Below the pieces are notes generated by a model. It searched no databases. It saw only the letters and a program-made list of their open reading frames with translations, and was not told the origin of the DNA. From CAVROP01 sp050012175 (GTDB lineage: Bacteria; Acidobacteriota; Terriglobia; UBA7540), in NCBI GenBank assembly GCA_050012175.1, contig JBEKHR010000030.1, positions 1 to 64,000 of the forward strand: 64,000 bases of DNA. The letters are read 5' to 3'. Each line of letters begins with the position of its first letter. Within the stretch, counting starts at the first letter, position 1. Position numbers and translations under genes: made by a program. Positions 52,467 through 61,236 of the stretch are shown piece after piece.

Positions 52467-52493
52467 ATATTTATGCATTGAATGCATAAATAT
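52467..52493. promoter_or_regulatory. Operator-like inverted repeat at the arginine promoter
   Basis: A perfect 12 bp inverted repeat, ATATTTATGCAT and ATGCATAAATAT, is separated by TGA. It begins five bases after the -10 box and so covers the expected transcription start. Its TGCAT/ATGCA core recalls some arginine-repressor sites, although it does not match the classic TGAAT-N4-ATTCA ARG box. A repressor bound there would answer arginine supply; the binder is not known. Confidence 0.55.
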
Positions 52494-52524
52494 TCTATTT
52501 GCTGAGTGTGGGGTTCGGAAGACG

Positions 52525-53643
52525 TTGGGCACGGCGACAAAACCTGGAATTACCGGCCGGTCATTGCCGGCGGCGAAGCCCCTGCCGTCCGTCCGCGCCG
52601 CGGTGCTGGGCGCCAGCGGTTACGTAGGGCGCGAGCTGCTGACGCTCCTCGCGCGGCATCCTAACGCCAGTGTGGTGCGGCTGATCTCATCGGATCTCGA
52701 CGGGAAAAGGCCCTTCCCCATCGAGCAGGCCCACCCGACGCTGCGCGGACGGTTCTCAGTTCCCTGCCTGCCCCTTAACCTGGAGGGTTTGGCCGGCTCG
52801 GAGGTGCTGGAGACCGTGGCTGCCTCGGAGGTGGACGTCATCTTTCTCGCCACGCCGCACGAGACTTCGCACGAAATCGTCCCGAGGCTGCTGGACTCAG
52901 GGTTGCGCGTCATCGACTTAAGCGGGGCTTTCCGGCTCAAGGATACTGGCGCGTACCCGCGCTGGTACGGCTTTGAGCACCGCGCCTCCGAGACTCTTGC
53001 CGACGCGGTCTATGGCCTGCCGGAGCTTGACCACGGGGCCATTGCGCAGTCCAAATTGGTCTCGAATCCCGGCTGTTACGCGACCTCCGTGATTCTTGCC
53101 CTGGCCCCCCTCCTCCGCTCCGGGTGGGTGGATGTCTCTGCCGGCATCATTTCTGATTCGAAATCAGGCGCCAGTGGCGCCGGCCGGGCGCCCAGCGGGA
53201 AACTTCACTTCCCCGAGGTCAACGAGAATTGCCGGGCTTACGGCGTTTTCAGTCATCGCCACGTCCCGGAAATGCTTCAGGCGCTGGACATCGGGGAGAA
53301 GGATTTCCTCTTCATCCCCCACTTGTTGCCTATCACGCGCGGCATTCTCAGCACGGTTTACGTCCGCCTCAACGGGCAGCGGACCCTCGATCAGGTGGTT
53401 TCCCTTTTCAGGCAGTTTTACGAGCCTTCTCCCCTGGTCCGCGTTTATGAAGGTGGATCGCTGCCTGAAATCCTGGCGGTGGCCCATACGCAATTTGTGG
53501 ACCTTGGTTTCGCGCTCGACGAGGCTACCCGACGCCTGATTGTTGTCTCCGCCTTGGACAACCTCGGCAAGGGCGCGGCGGGCCAGGCGGTCCAGAATAT
53601 GAATCTCATGTTCGGATTCCCGCAGGAATTGGGGCTGGTATGA
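52525..53643 (+). CDS. argC: N-acetyl-gamma-glutamyl-phosphate reductase
   Basis: This NADPH-dependent enzyme performs the third step of arginine synthesis. It is 372 residues, starting at TTG 52525. The Rossmann motif is AVLGASGYVGRELL (about residues 26-39). The catalytic Cys lies in LVSNPGCYATSVILAL (about residue 182), and the His of the active site is in the HRHVPEMLQAL block. It is the first gene of the operon; its stop overlaps argB. Confidence 0.97.
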   Translation: MGTATKPGITGRSLPAAKPLPSVRAAVLGASGYVGRELLTLLARHPNASVVRLISSDLDGKRPFPIEQAHPTLRGRFSVPCLPLNLEGLAGSEVLETVAASEVDVIFLATPHETSHEIVPRLLDSGLRVIDLSGAFRLKDTGAYPRWYGFEHRASETLADAVYGLPELDHGAIAQSKLVSNPGCYATSVILALAPLLRSGWVDVSAGIISDSKSGASGAGRAPSGKLHFPEVNENCRAYGVFSHRHVPEMLQALDIGEKDFLFIPHLLPITRGILSTVYVRLNGQRTLDQVVSLFRQFYEPSPLVRVYEGGSLPEILAVAHTQFVDLGFALDEATRRLIVVSALDNLGKGAAGQAVQNMNLMFGFPQELGLV

Positions 53644-54440
53644 AGCTGGTGGTAAAAATCGGTGGACAGGTGGCTGAGGATCCAAAGGGACGGAGGAGGC
53701 TGGCCCGGCAGATTGTGGAACTGCAGCGCGCCGGCCACGCCGTGGTGGTGGTCCACGGCGGTGGGAAAACGCTCACCCGGACCCTGGACCGTCTGGGCAT
53801 CGCCACGGAATTCCACCAGGGACTGCGCGTGACGGACGCTGCCACGCGCGATGTTGCTTTGATGGTTCTCGCGGGCATCATAAATAAGCAGTGGGTGGCA
53901 GAGTTCGCAGCGCTCGGCCAGCCGGCGCTGGGCATCTGTGGCGGTGACGCGGGGCTGGTCTACGCAAAGAAAATATCTTTGGGGTCCAACGGCCCGAAGA
54001 AAGACCTGGGTTACGTCGGGCGGCCCCACAAGATCCGGACCAGCGTTCTCGAGATGGCCTTGCGGGAAGGCCTTGTCCCCGTGGTGGCCAGCCTGGGGCT
54101 CGGGTCGCGGGGAGAATTCCTGAACATCAACGCCGATGACTTGGCGGCGGCCCTCGCCGTGGCTCTTCAGGCGGACCGGCTCCTCTATCTCACCGAATCA
54201 GGTGGAGTCTGGGACGCTGAGCGGCGCTTGCTGCCGCTGGTGAAGTTGGGTGAGATATCCAGCCTGATCAGGAAAGGCATCGTGCGTGACGGGATGATTC
54301 CAAAACTCCTTTCGTGCTCACGCCTGCTCCGCAAGCAGGTTGGAGAAGTTGACATCCTCTCCGCGGACGGGCCACATGCGCTGCTCCGAGCCATTGAGAA
54401 TGGGCAGCATGGTGGGACCAGGATTGTGAAAAACGCATGA
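53640..54440 (+). CDS. argB: Acetylglutamate kinase
   Basis: This 266-residue amino-acid kinase phosphorylates N-acetylglutamate. The N-terminal KLVVKIGGQVAED and the nucleotide-binding VVVHGGGKTLTRTLDRLGI are visible, followed by LGICGGDAGLVYAKK, LNINADDLAAALAVAL and LYLTESGGVWD. It overlaps both argC and argD by four bases, indicating translational coupling. Whether arginine inhibits the enzyme depends on the N-terminal helix; no long extension is present. Confidence 0.96.
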   Translation: MKLVVKIGGQVAEDPKGRRRLARQIVELQRAGHAVVVVHGGGKTLTRTLDRLGIATEFHQGLRVTDAATRDVALMVLAGIINKQWVAEFAALGQPALGICGGDAGLVYAKKISLGSNGPKKDLGYVGRPHKIRTSVLEMALREGLVPVVASLGLGSRGEFLNINADDLAAALAVALQADRLLYLTESGGVWDAERRLLPLVKLGEISSLIRKGIVRDGMIPKLLSCSRLLRKQVGEVDILSADGPHALLRAIENGQHGGTRIVKNA

Positions 54441-55660
54441 AATTCGACGAGATTGCACAGCTTGAGAAACAGTTCTTGATCCCTACGTACGACCGTTTGC
54501 CGATCTTGGCGGTGCGGGGCGAGGGCTGCTATCTCTACGACGATCGAGGCAGGAAGTATCTCGATTTCCTGGGCGGGCTTGCCGTGAATTCTCTCGGCTA
54601 CGCGCACCCGGAAGTCCTCGCCGTTCTACGGGACGAAGCCGAGACGCTCTTGCACGTTTCCAATTTGCTTTACCACCCTTATCAAGCGCCCCTCGCGAAG
54701 AAACTCACTTCCCTGGCGGGGCTCGATCGGGCCTTTTTCGCCAACTCCGGCACGGAAGCCATTGAAGGCGCGCTGAAGCTGGTTCGCGCCTACGCTCGCC
54801 AGCATCAGGAACCCTTCCTGCGGGACGAAATCCTGGCGCTTGAAAACTCTTTCCATGGAAGAACGTTTGGGGCGCTCTCCGCGACCTGGCCTGAAAAGTA
54901 CCGCAAGCCGTTTGGGCCCCTGGTTCCGGGCGTCCGGTTCGTCCGGCTGAATGACGCCGGCCACTTACGGGAAAGCTTCACACCGCGAGTGGCGGCGCTG
55001 CTGCTGGAGGTGATCCAGGGTGAGGGCGGCGTCGTGGAGCTCAGCGAGGAATTCCTCAAGGCTGCTGAAGAGCTCTGCCGAACGCACCATGCCCTGTTGA
55101 TTTGTGACGAAATCCAGTGCGGGCTGGGACGCACCGGGCGATTCTTTGCGTTCACGAAGTTCGGACTTGACCCGGATATTGTGGTGGTTGCCAAGCCCTT
55201 GGCGGCGGGTCTGCCCCTGGCCGCCATCCTGGCTCGTGAAGAAGTGGCGCAGGCTTTCTCTCCCGGCATGCATGGCACCACGTTTGGCGGCGGGCCACTC
55301 CAATGCCGCCTGGCCCTGAAAGTTCTCGAGATTCTCGAACGCCCCGGGTTTCTCGAGCACGTTCGCGAAGTCGGCGCTTACTTCCGGGCCCAACTCGAGG
55401 AACTCCGCGACGAATTCGCGGTGATTCAGGAAGTCCGCGGCGACGGCTTGATGCTGGCGGCCGAACTCCTGGTTCCAGGCAGGGGTGTGGTCCGGCAGGC
55501 GCTCGAGGCGGGAGCGATTTTGAACTGCACTCAGGAGAAGGTGCTGCGCTTCCTTCCGCCGCTGATCGTCGAGCGACGCCACGTGGATGAATTTATTAAG
55601 GTCTTAAGGCCGATTCTGGCAGCCCTTACGCCAGCGGCGGCTGGTAGCGCCGACCTTTAG
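54437..55660 (+). CDS. argD: Acetylornithine aminotransferase
   Basis: This is a 407-residue class III PLP aminotransferase. Blocks seen are FFANSGTEAIEGALKLVRAY (phosphate site), NSFHGRTFGALSAT, LICDEIQCGLGRTGRFFAF (Asp contacting the cofactor) and VVVAKPLAAGLPLAAI, which carries the Schiff-base Lys (about residue 255). It overlaps argB by four bases. The fourth step of arginine synthesis is the likely role. Confidence 0.96.
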   Translation: MKFDEIAQLEKQFLIPTYDRLPILAVRGEGCYLYDDRGRKYLDFLGGLAVNSLGYAHPEVLAVLRDEAETLLHVSNLLYHPYQAPLAKKLTSLAGLDRAFFANSGTEAIEGALKLVRAYARQHQEPFLRDEILALENSFHGRTFGALSATWPEKYRKPFGPLVPGVRFVRLNDAGHLRESFTPRVAALLLEVIQGEGGVVELSEEFLKAAEELCRTHHALLICDEIQCGLGRTGRFFAFTKFGLDPDIVVVAKPLAAGLPLAAILAREEVAQAFSPGMHGTTFGGGPLQCRLALKVLEILERPGFLEHVREVGAYFRAQLEELRDEFAVIQEVRGDGLMLAAELLVPGRGVVRQALEAGAILNCTQEKVLRFLPPLIVERRHVDEFIKVLRPILAALTPAAAGSADL

Positions 55661-55790
55661 AGCCTGCCCTGATCCCGCAGTCGCGGGAGAAGGGTCGGCA
55701 GGTGCCGGCCCCGCAGGCGCGGGGCCGGCGCTACGTCGAACCCACTGTCCAGTTATTTCTGGGACACCACACTAGCAAGGGGGTGAACGC
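55661..55790. repeat. Palindrome-bearing gap between argD and argF
   Basis: GCCGGCCCCGC and GCGGGGCCGGC form a near-perfect hairpin (about 55703-55730). ACTGTCCAG and CTGGGACAC follow (55744-55767), like the ends of the element at 38185. The gap could lower argF expression relative to argCBD. Confidence 0.55.
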
Positions 55791-56759
55791 ATGACGCCAT
55801 GTTTGAGTGTCGTCGAAAAACAAGAGAAGCTGAGTGTGAGCGATCTGCTTGCCGATCGTGACCTTTCGCCACGCGACCTGCGCCTGATCTTCGAGCTGGC
55901 GGAACGCGTCAAGGCTTCGCCCGGGGCCTATGCGCAGGCGCTCGCAGGCAAGCAACTGGCGCTCATCTTTGAGAAGCCATCCCTGCGCACCCGCGTCACT
56001 TTTGAAGTTGGGATGACGAGCATGGGAGGTTTTGGTGTTTACCTGGATCACGCTAAACCGCGGCTGGGTGAACGCGAAGCCGTCAAGGACATTGCCCGCA
56101 ATCTTGAGCGCTGGGTCGATGGGATTGTGGCGCGTACCTTCTTGCACGAGTCGGTGTTGGAGTTGGCGAACAACGCTTCGATTCCGGTCGTGAACGCGCT
56201 CACCGACCTCTTTCATCCCTGCCAGGCTCTGGCCGATCTCTACACGCTGCGGGAGAAGTTTGGCACGCTTGCAGGGCTGAAACTGGCCTTCGTGGGTGAC
56301 GGAAACAATGTGTGCCATTCCTTGATGATCACCGGCGCGAAACTTGGCGTCTCGGTGCGCGTGGCGACACCTCCGGGCTATGAGCCTAAACCTGAAATCG
56401 TCGCCGAGGCGAAGGCACTGGCGGCGGCGATGGGGGCGACAGTGGACCTTTTCAACAACCCGCTCGAGGCCGTGGCAGGCGCTCGGGCGATATACACAGA
56501 TGTCTGGGCGAGTATGGGCCAGGAGCACGCCGTGCACCTGCGCGAGCAGGTGTTTGCGCCTTATCGCGTCACGGAAGACTTGATGGCGGTGGCTGACCCT
56601 GCGGCGGTGTTTATGCATTGCCTGCCAGCGCATCGAGGTCATGAGGTCGCCAACGAGGTCATTGATTCCCCACGCTCGGTCGTTTACGACCAGGCGGAAA
56701 ACCGGCTGCATGTCCAAAAGGCCCTGTTGATTCTGCTTTTGCAGAACACCCGTGCGTAA
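55791..56759 (+). CDS. argF: Ornithine carbamoyltransferase
   Basis: This 322-residue enzyme joins carbamoyl phosphate to ornithine, forming citrulline. The carbamoyl-phosphate motif is FEKPSLRTRVTFEVG (about residues 62-76), with NALTDLFHPCQALADL (about 136-151), VGDGNNVCHSL and the ornithine loop FMHCLPAHRG (about 278-287) following. The start ATG has GGGGGTG upstream. It lies 130 bp after argD in the same direction. Confidence 0.96.
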   Translation: MTPCLSVVEKQEKLSVSDLLADRDLSPRDLRLIFELAERVKASPGAYAQALAGKQLALIFEKPSLRTRVTFEVGMTSMGGFGVYLDHAKPRLGEREAVKDIARNLERWVDGIVARTFLHESVLELANNASIPVVNALTDLFHPCQALADLYTLREKFGTLAGLKLAFVGDGNNVCHSLMITGAKLGVSVRVATPPGYEPKPEIVAEAKALAAAMGATVDLFNNPLEAVAGARAIYTDVWASMGQEHAVHLREQVFAPYRVTEDLMAVADPAAVFMHCLPAHRGHEVANEVIDSPRSVVYDQAENRLHVQKALLILLLQNTRA

Positions 56760-56934
56760 GGAGCGGGAGACCTAAGGATGACATCAACAAGGTCCCGGCC
56801 TGTCATTCTGAGCCCCGACTTGTCGGGGCGAAGAATCTCGGCAGTCCTGCCGGCAATCAAAAATGCCGCCAAGATGGCACCGCTACAAGACGAGACCATC
56901 GCAAACGTCCTACGGAAGTGGAGGGAATGGAACG

Positions 56935-57444
56935 TTGAACATCCGAAAAGCTGAGTTGCAGGATGTGCCTGCACTCTTCAAACTGATTAGCCGTTACGTG
57001 CTGGAACGGATCTTGCTTCCGCGACCTCTAACCAATCTCTACGAAGACGTTTGGGAATTCACCGTCGCAGAAGAGAATGGAAAGCTTCTCGGGTGTGGCG
57101 CACTCAAGTTCTACAACCAGGAGCTCGCGGAGATGCGTTCGCTGTGCGTTGATGAGCAGCTCAAGTCAAAGGGCGTGGGGAGGAAGCTCACGGAGGCGCT
57201 GTTGGATGAAGCCGAACGCTACGGGCTGAAAACGGTATTCGCCCTGACCGTCGTCCCGGCCTTTTTTGAAAAGCTGGGCTTCCAAATGGTGCCGCGCGAA
57301 AGATTTCCGGTTAAGGTCTTTGAGGACTGCCTGGGCTGTCCCAAATACTCATGTTGTGATGAGGTTGCGGTAAGCTACGAATTGGCTTGGCGGCGCACGG
57401 AAGAGGTTGAGGTCCCCGTAGAAGCCATCGACGCATTGAGCTGA
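56935..57444 (+). CDS. argA: Short-form N-acetylglutamate synthase (GNAT)
   Basis: This 169-residue GNAT acetyltransferase begins TTG 56935 (MNIRKAELQDVPALFKLISRYVLERILLPRP) behind GAGGGA. The acetyl-CoA loop is RSLCVDEQLKSKGVGRKLTEALL (about residues 66-88). C-terminal residues include LTVVPAFFEKLGF and CLGCPKYSCCDEVA with a Cys-rich turn. It resembles the short NAGS type known from Mycobacterium, distinct from two-domain ArgA. Its place at the end of the arginine operon supports the first step of the pathway. Confidence 0.78.
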   Translation: MNIRKAELQDVPALFKLISRYVLERILLPRPLTNLYEDVWEFTVAEENGKLLGCGALKFYNQELAEMRSLCVDEQLKSKGVGRKLTEALLDEAERYGLKTVFALTVVPAFFEKLGFQMVPRERFPVKVFEDCLGCPKYSCCDEVAVSYELAWRRTEEVEVPVEAIDALS

Positions 57445-57857
57445 CGCGATAATCGGTCACACGGATTCGATAGAATGGCGCCTCGGCATGCAGCTTCTTG
57501 GCGCCGACTTGGAAGGGATTTCCCGCCAGTTGATCGGTGTGCCGCCGCAGTCGTTGTTGGACGGGTCTGTCAAGAGCGGAAAAATCACGCTGAGCGCGCG
57601 GGGTAAACTGAATAGAATAGAGCGTGAGGGAGGCGCCTTAAGCGCACTGTTGTTCACTAAGCTTTGTCAAGGAGGCTGTTCACTATTCGACCCTTGAACC
57701 CCCTCACCCCCTGCCCCTCTCCCCCAAGGGGGTGAGGGGGGCATTAATCTGAATTTACTGCCCTCGCCCCCCTTGGGGGAGAGGGTGGTCCCGCCTTGCG
57801 GGACCGGGTGAGGGGGTCACCCCGGAAAGAATTGGGAAGGAGTCTCCTGAACACCCC
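57445..57857. repeat. Gene-poor region with G/C-tract hairpins
   Basis: No gene is supported. About 57700-57820 holds CTCTCCCCCAAGGGGGTGAG-like and CCCCCCTTGGGGGAGAG hairpins, of the same type as those near 23098 and 23323, and GGTCCCGCCTTGCGGGACC. This is where a toxin would be expected downstream of the antitoxin gene, but none is seen. Confidence 0.5.
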
Positions 57858-58115
57858 TTATGTGAACAGTATTGGCTTTAAGTTCACTTTTTCCCAGGGA
57901 ATGAGGCGGCCCGGCTTCTTCATGATCTGCCGAGCCTCTTCTAAATCCAGCCGGTCTTCAAGAGTCTCGAGCGTCTTCAAATCTTGCACCGAGACGACGG
58001 CGGCAACATCCTTGCCGTGACGGCGGATGATGGTGCGCTCGCCGGCAAAGCTTGCCCGGTTAACCGCCTCTGCGAACGCGGCCCGTGGCTGGCTGGCATT
58101 AAGTCGTCGAGCCAT
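57858..58115 (-). CDS. Phd/YefM-type antitoxin, without visible toxin
   Basis: The 85-residue protein has the Phd/YefM pattern: ASQPRAAFAEAVNRASFAGERTIIRRHGKDVAAVVSVQDLKTLE (N-terminal DNA-binding fold) and an acidic helix (LEDRLDLEEARQIMKK). The C-terminus IPWEKVNLKPILFT is not the usual one. No RelE/ParE-type toxin follows in the same direction; only G/C repeats do. It may be an orphan whose partner was lost. Confidence 0.82.
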   Translation of the reverse strand: MARRLNASQPRAAFAEAVNRASFAGERTIIRRHGKDVAAVVSVQDLKTLETLEDRLDLEEARQIMKKPGRLIPWEKVNLKPILFT

Positions 58116-58182
58116 CTAAGCCATCTCCTTCGTATAAATTGTACAAGCTTCAGTCCCCGGCGGCGAAGTTAATGAGGTGTGT

Positions 58183-59589
58183 ATGCGTTTGAAGAACCTT
58201 GCAATCGCAATAGCGCTCGTCATTGTTTGCGCGCTGGACGTACTGGCCGGAAGCCCGCCGACCATGCGCCTGGATTATTTCCACACCGGCAACGCCACCC
58301 AGGAGTTGTTCAGCGTCGACCGCGTGGTTATCGAACCTCTACCCTGGCCGGGGAATCCCTCGAAACCCATCGACACCACGAACCGCGGCGTGTACTACTT
58401 CGAAGTGAAGGACCCCAGCAGCCAGCGCGTGTTGTACTCACGCGGTTTCTCATCCATCTACGGCGAATGGGTAACTACGGAAGAAGCGAAAAAGGCGAAC
58501 CGCACTTTCCATGAGTCCCTTCGCTTCCCCGCTCCGGAAGGTCCGGTTCAAATCGTCGTCAAAAAGCGCGACGCGCAGAATGCTTTCCGTGAGGTCTGGT
58601 CAACAAACATCGATCCCCATGACAAGTACATCGACACGTCAAAGCCTGCCTCCCCGGGGCGCGTGCTGGCCATAGAAAGAAACGGCGATCCCGCGCTGAA
58701 GCTCGATTTGCTGTTTTTGAGCGAGGGCTATACGGCGGCCGAGCTGGATAAATGTGAGAAAGATGTGCGCCGGCTCGCCGAAGGTGTCTTCACCTTCTCG
58801 CCCTTCAGAGAGCGCCGCAAGGATTTCAACGTGTGGGCGATCTGCTCGCCTTCTCCTGACTCGGGTGTATCGCATCCGTCTGCGGGCGTGCACCGCAACA
58901 CCCTTTTCGGTTCGCAGTTTGATGTTTTCGGCACCGAGCGCTACGCCCTGTCGTTCGATAATCGTGCCATTCGCAGCGTGGCATCGTTTGCCCCCTATGA
59001 CGTGATGGGGATTGTGATGAACTCAAAGGAGTATGGGAACGGAGGCATCTTTGGACTCTACGCCAGTGTCAGCATTGATTATCCGTCCGCCATTCGCGTG
59101 TTCGTTCATGAATTCGGACACCACTTCGCGGACCTTGGGGATGAGTACTACTTCAACGCGAACGTCGCCTATGCGCCTGCCAGCACCCGCCTCGAGCCGT
59201 GGCAGCCCAACATTACCGCGCTCCTGGACACGCAGCATCTAAAGTGGAAGGCTCTCGTGGTTCCCGACACGCCGATTCCCACTCCCTGGCCGAAGGATTG
59301 TTACGAGAACAGTATTCGAGATTCGCAAAGCCGGATCCAGCAGATGCGCTCAGAAGGCCGCCCCGTTGCCGAGAGCGACGAATTCCGGCGCCAAGCGCGC
59401 GAAACACAAGAGCACTGCCTGTCCGATGGGCCCTACGCGAATAAGGTGGGCGCGTTCGAAGGCGCGATGTATGAAACCAAAGGCTACTATAGGCCTCAGC
59501 AGCGCTGCATCATGCTTTCAGGAACGGAGTTCTGCGCCGTTTGCCAACACGCCATCGAGGAAATCATCGACCTCTACTCCCGCCCATAA
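58183..59589 (+). CDS. Exported M64-family metallopeptidase
   Basis: This 468-residue peptidase of the IgA-peptidase M64 type starts at ATG 58183 behind GAGGT. A signal peptide is MRLKNLAIAIALVIVCALDVLAG. The zinc motif HEFGHHFADLGDEY (about residues 308-321) contains HExxH and the third ligand Asp. Upstream blocks include DLLFLSEGYTAAE, and four Cys residues lie in the C-terminal third (RCIMLSGTEFCAVCQ). The name refers to the family; its natural substrate here is unknown. Confidence 0.9.
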   Translation: MRLKNLAIAIALVIVCALDVLAGSPPTMRLDYFHTGNATQELFSVDRVVIEPLPWPGNPSKPIDTTNRGVYYFEVKDPSSQRVLYSRGFSSIYGEWVTTEEAKKANRTFHESLRFPAPEGPVQIVVKKRDAQNAFREVWSTNIDPHDKYIDTSKPASPGRVLAIERNGDPALKLDLLFLSEGYTAAELDKCEKDVRRLAEGVFTFSPFRERRKDFNVWAICSPSPDSGVSHPSAGVHRNTLFGSQFDVFGTERYALSFDNRAIRSVASFAPYDVMGIVMNSKEYGNGGIFGLYASVSIDYPSAIRVFVHEFGHHFADLGDEYYFNANVAYAPASTRLEPWQPNITALLDTQHLKWKALVVPDTPIPTPWPKDCYENSIRDSQSRIQQMRSEGRPVAESDEFRRQARETQEHCLSDGPYANKVGAFEGAMYETKGYYRPQQRCIMLSGTEFCAVCQHAIEEIIDLYSRP

Positions 59590-59659
59590 GGTGTATTATC
59601 AGCAAGGGCGCGCGGCCCGGGGCCAAATCTGGGTCTGAGCCGCAGTCACCCTGAGGCGA

Positions 59660-60115
59660 TTGGACACGTCAGTGCGAGTACTGGCAATCGACTTTGGCAT
59701 GAGGCGGATGGGTATGGCGGTTTCGGATGCTTTGGGCATCACCGCCCAGGGGCTTACGACTCTTCAGCGCACACGCCTGGAGGATGACCTGCAAAAGATC
59801 CAGGAACTGACGGAAGAATATTCAACCGAGCGAGTAATCGTGGGAAATCCCCTCGGGCATGGCGGAGGCGAGACCACGATGTCTCGACGCGCCGCGGAGT
59901 TCGCGGAAAAGCTGCGCCGGCGAGTGAACTGCCCCGTCGATCTCTGGGACGAACGATTGACCAGTGTCGAAGCTAACCGCGCTCTGCGCGAAACGGGTTT
60001 GAGCCTTGGCAAACGCCAACGAGCGGTGGATCGCGTGGCGGCGACTCTTCTCCTGCAAAGCTACCTCGACTTCCTTTCCAACGAGCGAAGCCGTAACGCC
60101 GGGGCGGCGCCATGA
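59660..60115 (+). CDS. ruvX: Holliday junction resolvase-like protein RuvX (YqgF)
   Basis: This 151-residue RNase H-like nuclease starts at TTG 59660 with GAGG at the proper distance. Blocks are VLAIDFGMRRMGMAVSD (first acidic residue), VIVGNPLGHGGGET, and LWDERLTSVEANRAL, with a later Asp in AVDRVAATLLLQSYLDF. It acts in 16S rRNA maturation in E. coli and may resolve junctions. The stop overlaps mltG (ATGA), a common arrangement in bacteria. Confidence 0.94.
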   Translation: MDTSVRVLAIDFGMRRMGMAVSDALGITAQGLTTLQRTRLEDDLQKIQELTEEYSTERVIVGNPLGHGGGETTMSRRAAEFAEKLRRRVNCPVDLWDERLTSVEANRALRETGLSLGKRQRAVDRVAATLLLQSYLDFLSNERSRNAGAAP

Positions 60116-61236
60116 GATGGCGGCTTCTCCTCCTGGTCTTTGGGGCAGCGGCCGTGGGGCTGCTCTGGTTAGCTTCCGATTTGCTTTCGCCTTATCGTGG
60201 CTACTCCGGGAACATGTTGCTCGTTATTGAACCCGGGTCGCGGGCCTCCCAAGTCGCGGAATTGCTGGTGGCTCGCGGAGTGCTGAGGCATCGCCTGCCG
60301 TTTTTGGCCCGTTACTGGGCGGGTCGCCCCCGTCACGCATTGCGAGCCGGTGAATACCTCTTTGACCGCCCGCTTCGTCCCATCGATGTTTACCGAAGAC
60401 TGGTCCAGGGTGATGTTTTCCTTCATCCCGTAGTCATCCCCGAGGGCTCGGACCGCTTTGACATCGCGCGGATTCTCAACCTGCGGCTTGGCATCGATCC
60501 CGTGCAGTTCTTCGAAGTCACTCAGCAGGCTGTGGCGATACGCGATCTCGATCCCAGGGCGCCCTCGCTGGAGGGCTATCTCTTCCCTGACACGTACCGG
60601 TTCCCTCGCGGCGTCAGTGCCGCAACCGTTGTCATCACGATGCTGGCGCGTTTCCGCCACATCGCGGGCACGCGGTTTGCGAATCAACGGCCTTCCTCGT
60701 CGGCTGGCTGGCATGAGGTTATGACCCTGGCTTCGCTCGTCGAAAAGGAGACACCTGAGGCGTCGGAACGTCCCCTCATCGCTGGGGTCTTCGAGAGGAG
60801 GCTTGAAAGGGGTATGCCCTTGCAGTCCGATCCCACGGTGGCCTATGCGGCGCGACGGGACTATCGCCCTGTTGGCCCTATTACCCAAAGCGACCTTGGA
60901 TTCGATTCACCCTACAACACCTACCGCCACTCCGGACTCCCGCCCGGGCCCATTGCGAACCCGGGGGAAGCCTCAATCCGGGCGGTATTTCACCCGGCAG
61001 ACGGGGACGCGCTCTATTTCGTCGCCAACAATCACGGCGGGCACGTCTTCGCCCGGACTCTTGCCGAACATCAACACAACGTGTCACGATATCGCAGGGA
61101 AATGGCGGCGCTGCTTCGCAACCAGCCGAAGACGGTCAGCGGAGATTCGAAGTCACCCGCCCGCGAAGCAAGCAAGCGCGCCGCCCAGGCGCAGAAACGT
61201 GCCAGGAACACCCAGCAAGAAGCAAATCATCCTTGA
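60112..61236 (+). CDS. mltG: Endolytic murein transglycosylase MltG
   Basis: This 374-residue inner-membrane enzyme has one N-terminal helix (LLLLVFGAAAVGLLWLASDLL). The LysM-like part is followed by the YceG catalytic domain: VIPEGSDRFDIARIL, SLEGYLFPDTYRFPRG and LASLVEKETPEASERPLIAGVF, which carries the catalytic Glu (about residue 209). The C-terminus is a Lys/Arg/Ala-rich tail of about 30 residues. It cuts nascent glycan strands. The next gene's start overlaps its 3' end by 38 bases. Confidence 0.94.
   Translation: MRWRLLLLVFGAAAVGLLWLASDLLSPYRGYSGNMLLVIEPGSRASQVAELLVARGVLRHRLPFLARYWAGRPRHALRAGEYLFDRPLRPIDVYRRLVQGDVFLHPVVIPEGSDRFDIARILNLRLGIDPVQFFEVTQQAVAIRDLDPRAPSLEGYLFPDTYRFPRGVSAATVVITMLARFRHIAGTRFANQRPSSSAGWHEVMTLASLVEKETPEASERPLIAGVFERRLERGMPLQSDPTVAYAARRDYRPVGPITQSDLGFDSPYNTYRHSGLPPGPIANPGEASIRAVFHPADGDALYFVANNHGGHVFARTLAEHQHNVSRYRREMAALLRNQPKTVSGDSKSPAREASKRAAQAQKRARNTQQEANHP

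Noticed and set aside
52467..52493. Classic ArgR box
   Set aside because: The inverted repeat does not match TGAAT-N4-ATTCA; I report it only as operator-like.
60803..61198. Extension of the gene after mltG back to 60803
   Set aside because: This part lies entirely inside mltG in another frame; the protein-like content begins at the GTG at 61199.
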